The position numbers and the translations under genes were made by a program. A stretch of 64,000 bases of DNA from contig CM067354.1 of the NCBI GenBank assembly GCA_034190875.2, forward strand, positions 68,044,521 to 68,108,520, read 5' to 3'. The DNA is from Urechis unicinctus (lineage: Eukaryota; Annelida; Polychaeta; Xenopneusta; Urechidae). The notes under the pieces are model-generated. The model worked only from the letters and a program-made list of their open reading frames with translations, had not been told where the DNA came from and ran no database searches. Positions 50,601-61,000 of this stretch are shown one piece after another. Each line of letters starts with the position of its first letter. Within the stretch, counting starts at the first letter, position 1.

Positions 50601-52001
50601 TTCATGTGGGGTTATGCAAATAAACATTTGCCTATTGGAAACCATCGCTTTTACGAGCCATGCATTTGACGAATGCAGCAGACGTTTGTTTACATATGGA
50701 AATAATCACAAAACACGCCATGCTGTAGTTATGATTTCAGCTGGGTTACTTTTCAAAAATCGAAATACATTGCCTGGTCTGACAGATATACATTGCGTAT
50801 TTTGGTTCCTTAGCATTTCATAAGCCAAAGTCGTCGTATTGGATAAGAATCAATTACTACACGACCAGGACTTTGATTTGATTCTATGTAAAAACCCAAC
50901 CAACATCTTCAATAGAGTCACTGTTGTGGGGGCGGATGGCGATCTAAATTGACGTAATTCGGTTGTAAAATGTGTAACATAATAATGAAGTCCTTATCTA
51001 AGTTATCTTAATATATCCAACATGCATGAGGAACCTTCCATTCATTGCCTTATTGTAAGCGTTACCATCCACAATATTTACAACCCTATCTGCACTACAT
51101 ATCACATCTCAGTCATTAATCGAAAAGGATCACAGACAGTGACGGCCTTCAGTAAAGAGACAACATCACAGGGGTAACAAGCAAGTACATCATGTTCAAA
51201 TATGTTTAATCATCAATTTGAGAAGCATTACAGTGATCGATAAGCACTGTACCATGTCTCACAAAGCTAAAACCTTACTCCACACTGATACCTGCTTGAA
51301 CTCGTTGGAGTGGCGTAGTCCATACAGGCAACCTATTTGACACAAACGAAAGAAATGGGTAGCCAATACGACCTACTATAGTTCCATACATTGAATATCA
51401 TGATTATTATGTATGTTGTTTACAATAGGTCCAACACAACAACGTGTGTAACCAGTAGATTTGTAGCTGCACAAAAAAAGACTACAACTGCATTACGTAC
51501 GAGAGCTTTCAAGTGCCGCTCTGAGCACTTATTAATAGACCATACAACTTTCTAAGGCGTTAGAATTCAGCCACAAATATAACTTTGAGCCATGACTGAT
51601 GAATATTTGCTTGACTCATTGTAAGGTACACCATTTGTACAAAAGGTACCTGTTTAAGATAAACGTTTTGGCCATAGAAAGTATGTCCAGCAGTCTTGCT
51701 TCTAGACGTGAAATCTCGGGTGGGTATGATTTGTCTCTTATTTATGTCGCTGGGTAGCACTGTACATTTGTAATGACACCTCGAGGAATACTTGTTAAAT
51801 AGATTGACCCAAATACTTGAATATACAAGCCATGAAGGTTTCTACATTTGCAATTTTTACACATGGGAATTATTCATGGATCTGTGGTTATCGTATTAAT
51901 ATAAGATTAATGAGTGTTAGCAAGCAATGCATGTGTGTATGTGTCGCAAGAAAGCGCCGACCTTACATCGACCTTACTTAAAGCAATTCAAGCAAACAAA
52001 C
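50601..52001. other. Presumed FOCAD 3' flank, last exon not found
   Basis: The last coding exon and 3' UTR of FOCAD should lie here. A short piece after an acceptor near 51703 (KQDCWTYF) is a weak candidate only. Nothing else is supported. Confidence 0.35.
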
Positions 52002-52080
52002 CTTTCATCAAGAGCTCAAATGGTGACGACGATCCTTGCCAAAAGGGTGCAGAACTTAACGTCAATAACCAGTCCATAAC
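52002..52080 (-). CDS. FOCAD: FOCAD exon v
   Basis: Acceptor TTTGCAG, then VMDWLLTLSSAPFWQG and FELLMK to a GTTTGT donor. Equivalent to vertebrate FIDWLFSIM...DLLK. The join with exon u is unclear. Confidence 0.6.
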
Positions 52081-55000
52081 CTGCAAACAAACACAATAGT
52101 CATCACAAAGCGTACTTAGAGAATTGTAGCACATTCACGTCATTGAAAGTTTGATGCTTGTAAGACAAACGTGAGGTGTTAGCTGTTTCCATGGGCTTTG
52201 CTGAGCAGGCGGCCCAATGCTGGTACAAGAAGCGTCATTAACAGACTGGGGAGATGCCAGGTGTTTTGCAGAATATTGCTGTCCATTATATTAGTATGTG
52301 AGAAGTCGGGCAACGACAGGATAGAGACTATACCACTCGGCTCCCAGCTGATTACCGCCATGGCAAATACTGTCATCAGGAACTCTAGCGCCTGCATTAA
52401 AACAACGAGCCTGTATACAGCACATCAATATTTGCAGCAATTCGCTCGTGCATCCTCGGAGTTCATGCACTTTACTTTGGGTAAAGGTCAAATACAACTC
52501 CCCCCCCCCCCCCCCCCCCAATTTTCTTAAGTTCATTGTTTTAAATGGGTATCGCAAACAAAGTAAGGTGACAGCGCGCTTTTTTTCTTTAAGAAAAATG
52601 ATTTCGAAATGCACATTTTCCACGTCAAAACGGTCAAGTTATAGCTCGGTAAAATTCGTGAATTTACGGACAGTGACATGACATGCGCTGTTCGAGAACA
52701 CTCCTTGCCATCTTCAGCCTTCATGGTTGGTTGACAGCATGTGACTTGGTCTTCTATCTTCACGGTCTGGTACGTTTCTTTGTGTGGATTATGCCTTATT
52801 GTTGCGCGTTCGTTTGTCGGAACAATGAGAAGTCAGGCGTGAGGTTTTTTTCGGTTTCCGAAAGACAGCAAAATGCGCCGCATACGGGTGACGAAAGTCA
52901 AGCGATAAGACTGTAGACTAACCCTTTCCACAGTTTTATGTTCTGACTGGTGCTTATGCGACTGACCTAGAGCTGCTCAAAAGTCTTGGATTTCGCCAGA
53001 AACCTAGGCTACGAAATGAATCTATACCGTCTCTCTTTAGCCACGTTCGAGTCGATGACAGTCAAACTAAGCGACGGAGAGCCTCTGCGAAAAAGTCTTG
53101 ACCTGATGACTTATATTCATTTAGATGTTGATGAATTTATCGCAAAGTCGCATGTATATTAACTGAGCTGCTTCTCGTCATACGGGTAGTAAATTGAATG
53201 GTTTTGTCAGCTGAGGGAACAGATAAATCCAGTGAGGTGTCACATCCAATCACTGCCGTCCATGCAGCTTGCTCTAACTTGTCATCTGGGGTGCAGGCAA
53301 ATGTTTCGGTAAGTGTCACAAGGCAACTGCATTATTATATTCGATGGAATGCATTAGCAGGGATTACTTCTGTTGTATATGTCTCTTTTCATGCTAAATT
53401 TCTAAACATTGACATCCTTTAAGGCCATGATGAATGAAATTGAAGCATACAAGTTTATGTTAGCCATCTCAGCACTGCATAAGGAAAATAGTGCAACTTG
53501 CTGACCGAAACTGTCAGTAGGGGCACCCAATACGAGCCTCAGGAGGAATCTGGTGGACAGAGATGATGAGTTGGAAGCTGACCCTGACTATGATTTCACT
53601 GCTGATGCTGAGATGGACACTGATGATGACATGGAGTTTGAAGTTTATAATATGACTATCATAAAATATGAAGATCATTGATTTGCTTCAGACTATGAAC
53701 ATCAGTTCATTGCTGAGATGCTTCATATCAGGCAAAAATAGAGGAAAGGAATGTCCTACCACCTATTGCCTCCCTGTACGAGAAACCTGAAACGTATCGT
53801 CTCGTAGGTGCTCACAGGTGTCGATATAGCATGACCAAGAAATCTTCTTCAGCTTTATTGTAGATGACCTGTGTATTTGCCACCTGGGTTAGGGAAGGCG
53901 TCTCTAATGGCTGTTACCACACTGGCACCACTTTCCTGTTTCTTGTACCCGGTCTGTGCCATATCCAGAATGTTAACCGACGGTAGGCTAGATACCTGAA
54001 TAATCTGAAGCAATATATCGATTAGTTGTGTATGGTGTTGAAATAAGTTAATTTAAAAACAATTGTCATATGTCAACCATTCCCTAACTTAGTAATTTTA
54101 TTGCAGGCTCTGCTTCTGGATGTCATGTTACTAGTGTTGTTATTGATTCATGGCTCTGTGAAATATATTTTACACAACGGGATTGATGTTCCCACAGCAA
54201 TAAATGATATGATTGTTCAACCTAAAATTTTCCTTTTTGGTAGCAATAGTAGCTAACTTTCTCGTATATAGAGGCCTCATCTCCAACAGGTCCATCCATT
54301 TGAACAAGTTAATATTTGGAGGCTTCCGGCACATATTTGTTAAGGCAGTTTGCTAGGAATCTGGAATGCTTGGTGATGCATGGCAATTCCTCCATTATAG
54401 CCATCACTCACTCCAAACCTCGGCAGCACAGACTCTCTCTGTCTGTGTTCATGGGGATGCAGTGTTGACAGCTACACCTAAGTTCGATAATATAAGATTA
54501 GTTAGATTGTAATTTTATATTTGCGGTACGATGAAATGAATGTAAAAGGGAAATACTTGATATACTGCATGCAAAAATCTGTCCACAATATTGAATGTGC
54601 TGAGGGTACAATGACATAGCTACATTTACAAGTCAAGTACTATTTGTTGTAGTAGTTAGTCAATATACCATCTTCAACTTACAGAATGTGTACATTGATT
54701 AGGTAACTAATACTAACGATTATTTTTCACCAGTTAACATGGTTCAATAAAGCTTGGGAAGGGTAATCTATACTGACCATTTGTCGAGATCTTTTGTGGC
54801 ATCTGCATCCGAAGCGGAATCTGAGTCAGAGCTGCCGGTTTCATTTTCCGAGTCTGACTTGGCTCAAATTAATAGGCATGGACATAATTATCCCCAGTGT
54901 CATGTAATGGGGCCTCGTAATCTCCACCAGAAGACGACATGGCTTCTTGAAAATAAGGTGTAATCTTAAAATCTAAAAAATCGCTTTTCGCTTCGCTTCC

Positions 55001-58000
55001 CTCGCTGTCAAATTTTCTTGGAGGCCATGCAGCAAGTGTGACGTCACGCAACCTGGCCCCTAGCGGCTAATTGAGGCAAAATGGCATCGAGAAGGCTTCG
55101 TATTTTCTTCCGAGTGGAACCTTATCGATGGATTATTTAGCGTGTATCCATGTCGGTGCAATGAATAACGGGGCCCCGTTGGTTAATTAGTTATAAATAT
55201 CTATTTTGTAATACATAATACAGAAATGATAAAACAAGTTGTATTTGACCTTTAAGAAGTTTAACGGGACCTTTGCTGTAATTAACCAAACCCATGCATT
55301 CGCCGATCCCAGTTTTGCGCCTCCCAGTGCGTACGCCAGGTTCGGTAATTACCTGCGGAGTAGAGGCTTCAGCGACCTTGAGAGATGTCACACCTAGCGC
55401 GAGGTTCTTAATGAAGCCCATGAGGTGTAGCATCCACTGAACACGCGTGGCCGCACTGCACGTATCACTAGTGCGGCAAGCCAGGAACACGCTGCCCATG
55501 AGCCAGGTAGCGCGCTGCTGGTCACTGTAATTACACAACATATGGAATAATGCTGCCTCAGAGAGGTTGAATTTATACACCATTATATATACATACCGAG
55601 CTGAATATAATAACGAACACACCTGTGAGACCGGACCAGGTAGGCCTCGATCACGTCGCTGATGCACGAGAGAGGTTGATTGCCATTAGCAATCAAGATG
55701 CCACAAGAGTAGAGACCCTTGAGATACGATGCCGGTGTGGCCAAGTCGTTTTTAATTATCTGACTCGCTATTGTGCTTGGCAGATGAAGGAGGCATTGGC
55801 TAATAGCAGGCTAGAAACAACACATAATTGATCTTTAGTGTTTTAGTGTCACACAAAATCATACAATAACAGCAATGTAGTGGACAATCAAAGTTAATAA
55901 AATGTTCACACAAATATTCAGTTACTGACAAGGTTGGCTGACGGCGTGTGCGCGTACAGCGTTTGTACAGCATTCTGTAGCAGCATGGAGACATAATGAA
56001 CTGGGTCGGGTTGTTTTAGCGCGTCTAGCAGGCCACTAAGAGACGCGTCTCTCTCACTGGCGCGGTCAGCAGTTACAAATACTGCCAACAGACATCTGTC
56101 CAGGAAGTCCTTAAGTTTATTGTCAGAGAGAGTAGAAACAACCCTAGCTAGGTTACGGAGCAGGAAAATGCGGGATGACAGCTGTAAAAAGAAATTAATG
56201 GCGTCAAACGAGAATCAAATTGCAACAGATGCAGTACAGATGAAAAGTTATGGTTAGCATGTACCTCAAAATAAACCCGATACTTAATACCGCCATCTAT
56301 CTCTCTATGATTTTATCTAGTGAAAGCTAATACACTTTTGAGGCGCGGTTTACTATAGACAGATGTGAGTTGCGTTGTATTCACCTGTAAACTCTCAAAC
56401 AGCGGAGTGTTTAACCACGAGGCCAGGAATAGGGAAGCACTGGGAGACGATCCAGCTTGGGACAGACCCAGAGTCAAACAGAGCTGCTCCAGCTCTCCGT
56501 CATCTGGAGACGTCACCAATATACGTCATAGCGAGTGTTGTAATTATGTAAAGAACATCTGTCATATTATCTGATCAATGTAACAACAATCAACTATATT
56601 CCAATATTATAACCAGCTTTGCGATCAACGATGAATGGTTGGATTTGATTATCATTGATAACAACGAAAGGTATTCATAAAATCAGAAATCAAGCAAAGT
56701 GCAGCAATAGTATCGATTTATTGGGTCGTGTGTGAAAGTGGGGTGGGGGGGGGGGCAGAGGGCGGATAATAACTGACCTGTGTGGAATCTCATTAGTGGA
56801 GCCAGGAGTGAGGCCCAATTAAGAGGCGGCAAACAATGACTACTGCAGGACACTAGTATTCGAAGTAACGACATGGTCTCCGCAACCATCTCATCTGTAT
56901 ACCCTGCTAATAAAACAGAGACGCGACTAATATGGAGATCGTCTTCCATGAACCGTCTCAACCAGGAGACACCAACACGAACATTTCATAACATTACTGA
57001 GTCAAAGCAAATTACGTTAAAACGCTGCCCACCTGATTTAGCCGCTTGAAGCAGTTGATCCACGGCTACTCGGAGCAGGCTGCTTGTAGCTAGATAGTGG
57101 TAGTTCATGGGAACTGGCGACACAATGAGTATTGCATGTAGATATATTTCATCTAAAGTCGATCGGTTCAATGGATGCTAAAGTAGAGTGGGAATAAAGG
57201 CAGCTTTACGGACCTGTAGCCCTGCATTGGTTAGAGGAGCCGAGTGACATATGAAGGAGACCTGTCATCCAGGCAGCTGTTCCACACAGCTCTACAGACT
57301 GACCGCCACATGACACCTGTCCCAACAATATCCTCATTGCTTGACTTACCTTATGTCCCATCACAGGTGTCTCCACAGGCTTTACACAAGAACATAACAA
57401 TTTCCCAGTCAGCACTTCACAAAACATTAGTATACCGTAGCTGGACATTGTAAGTACGAAGTACGAATTTTCTTTGTCAATGTCTACTTACAGGAAGAAG
57501 CAATCTGCTAACGCCACACATTCCTGCAAGGCCTTTGATATAGGTCAGCTTTATATCAGCTGCAGCCTCCTACAATCATAACATCACCTCATTTACTGAA
57601 TCAAATTGGGGAACAAATTTTCAATGCAATCTTGGACATAACGATGGACTGAATTATGCCACGGAATGACGCTATACATAACAACAAGTTTATATGGCAA
57701 GACAAAGAGCGTGTTAGTCACCTGGTCGTCCAGGCCGGCTGTCCATGAAGACATGAGGGCGTCTATGAGGTCAACAGCGGAGGGATGGTTAGCCGAGTGC
57801 AGACATTGACACAAAGTGGCCAACGCCAATGCCACACCACTCACCTGTCACACAATGACAGCACTCAATATTCACCCACGCGGCAAGCTTATCGACAAAA
57901 GGGGTATTACATAAACAGAAAAACTGCAAACCTGAGGGTGCGCTGTATGGAGCATGTAGAGTTTCGTTACAACTTGGTCGACAACGTCTTGGGAAAAGAC

Positions 58001-61000
58001 GTTGCTAACAAAACCCGCCCCAGCCACAACGGCATTACACAAACACAGTGCCTGCACACCAAGGACAAGGTTACATACGTAATACAACGATTGTTCGGTC
58101 AATCATCTTCAAAAGCAACGCCTCCAATTCCTTCGTTATTAAATAACATGACGAGCATTGAGTACACCTCAAACAAGTTACCTGGAAACAGCCTTCTGTG
58201 GCGTCAGCCATCTCCATAGCAGCAGAAAGTTGTTGTTGGAGGCTGGCGACGTGTTGACGAGCTTCATGACGCCCATCAGCACACAAAGCACTGAGGTAAC
58301 CAGCCATGCCCATGTAGCTTCCCTCTCTGTATTCCAATCATCAACAAGCATCACATAGTGACAATTTTGAGATGCTAAGTTCTTCTCTATAATATATCAA
58401 AGTCTCCAAACCGGCGCAAAAATATTCAACATTTTGCTTGTGACAACACAAGTTTATGGGGCGGAAAAAAACATTGTATAAGAAGAATACATTGCAGTGC
58501 CCAATTATTATTTGTCTGAATTAGTATGCATAAGTGTTCGACAGAGACTAGGATTAAGCATCAGGCACTCGTTGGCTAAAGTGCCGCCCATATAGGAGGA
58601 GGTGGTGTGCTAATTACGTGGATGACTTAAATCAAGACGTCAATTATTTTTATATACATTAGCATTGGCTCGATATCATTCGATTGGTTTGATCTTGAAT
58701 GAAGCATTTTCAATATATGATAATTAACAATTCGTGTCCATATTTGAAAAGTCTCTGAGCATTATGTCTAAATCAGTGTTATCCCGCCCTTCAAACATGA
58801 AACCTCAAATCATATGCTATCCGAATTATTTTTGAAACAGTCCCATTTATTTATCTTATACTCATTACCGTGCGCGTTTTGTCCGCACCTTGTTTAATGA
58901 ATGATTTATAATTCCTAAATAAATACATCTTTATAGTGCTGAAGTTTACGCTCTTCATATTTCCACTTGTGATAAAGTTTGAAACATGGATATTTCATCT
59001 GACAGGGCGCCCTGTCCTACGATGAACACAGTTGGCGCTTTCGTACACGCCAACTGGCATACTAATGAATGAATACGAATCACTCCGATTGCGAACCCAC
59101 CCTTTAAATTCCTACGAGTGAAATGTTGTTGATAAATTCCGCTGCCTTTCCCAGTCCTGAATACCGGGTTTATCAGCCATACTGCATGCTTAACTCCATT
59201 TAACCAATGAAATGGTAATCAGAATGCAATATTGACCGCTCCTGTATTCGGTGTGGAGAGCATATTGTTCCATAGAGATTGCAGCAAACGTTGAGTCACG
59301 GATCTACGCGTCTTCAATAAAAATTATTGAGATTTGTTTTATGAGCTAAAATTGATGCTTGCAATAGTTGGCTACTAATTGGTTAAGTTGTGTTGTCTTG
59401 CCCAGCTGCAACGAAAAGTGATATCCACAATCCGAAAATGGACCTTGTTTTTATAAGGACGCACACTGCTTCTGTCCTGATACAACACGTACCATCAATT
59501 CTTTGTTTGGGTGGATTATTTTACTCGTTTTAAGTATATGGTTGCACCTTTTCTGTGAAAAGTATTTACCAAACTAGGGATTCTAGTTTGCTGCAGTGCA
59601 TCGTCGAGTATCCAGCGAGATGAAAAACGGTCCAGTAAGGCATATATTATTCAGTGAGGCATATAGAAAAACATTGACACAATTAACACAGCCACAAGTT
59701 TATAAACACCAGCTGTTCACAAATTAAGCACTTACCTGTTGGTGGCATCACTGAAGCAGCTGTGTTCTAACGTCAGACCGGCCTTCATCACCGCAGCTTC
59801 ACCCTAACACCAAACACACTGCTTTCACAATACTGGCGTGAGTTACCCAATTACCAAAACAGCGCCCTTGGCATGTCATAGGCTACCCTATAATCATCAC
59901 TACTTGTGCTAGTGAACAAGAATCTACCAACAACCTGTTCGCCGACGACATCGATGAAGCGCTCATTGTGGAGGTGGGCTAGGACGAGACCCAGGCCCAT
60001 GGCGTGGTACTGCTGTTGAATAGGTGAGTGAGGCAGGTGCGAGGGCGCTTTGACGCCAGGTAGACGCACCATGAGAGAGTCGAGCACCGAGAAGACTAAG
60101 TCAGCATTGGACGTTATGAGTACAGGGATGAGCTGGCTGATAGCGATACAGGCGCTGGCCTGGGCTATATGGGATGGTGGGCCGTGGGCACCACGCTGCT
60201 CGTACACACAATATATTTGTCAAACCATGGCTTATACTTATTAAGGCGGGTAATGCAAGATGAAATTAGGTGAAACAGACTCCAACAGATGTGTGCTGAG
60301 ATTTTAAACCTAACTCTATCTGTAGCATGGCGGGAAACTTATAATTATATCAATCTATACCTTTGAGATGTTACCATAAACTATACCTTACGTCGTAGTA
60401 GCATCATACAAATATTGAATTGTACCTGTTGTCCAAGATTCAGGATTCGAGTGGACGGCTGGTATTTGTTATCCAGTGTGGAGTAAATTGTATCAGTCAC
60501 AATGTTCAGCCACATCGGCTGACCCAAATGTTCCGTCAGCTTAGTCGACTCCTTGGTGGACGCAGGGTCAAGACTGTTGCCAAAGCTACATGTAGCAATT
60601 GCAAGAGACGAGAGTGCAACCAGCGCATTAGCGTGAGCCTGGGGACTGCCTCTAAGACAACAAAAACGAACAAACGCTGTTTGTAAATAGTCACATTACA
60701 TGGGTAAAAACATCAATTTTACGGCCCATCTTCACGAGTGTGTCATATGGTGCCTACTACGGAGAGGGACAGTACGAATAGAAAAATCGGAACTAAAATT
60801 AAACATAATATTTTTCATTATTTATGAGACTGATTAGATTATAGTATTTGAAATCTGTAATATAATTCATATAATTAAATTTCCCTGTTAAAAGCAAGAA
60901 TCTTCGATGGATCAAGACCTAATTGAGCACCAGAGGTTTGGATGTTTGAGCAGCCATACTTCCAGAATGAATATTCACTAGCAATGCCCTCACCCACCAT

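Larger units (their letters stand above)
52485..55251 (+). mobile_element. Kolobok-type DNA transposon, element 2, in a FOCAD intron
   Basis: Ends share AGGTCAAATACAACT as an exact inverted repeat. Flanks are GTAA (52481-52484, a changed TTAA) and TTAA (55252-55255). Gene layout is that of element 1 but reversed relative to it: THAP transposase remnant on plus, P2RX7_C-like gene on minus, convergent near 53.85 kb. At 2.77 kb it is 1.1 kb shorter than element 1, and the transposase middle (HFNEN region) is missing. It lies between FOCAD exons t and u, so it must be spliced out with the intron. Confidence 0.82.

Noticed and set aside
60420-60686. Plus-strand open frame over FOCAD exon g
   Set aside because: It is the antisense shadow of a clearly homologous minus-strand exon.
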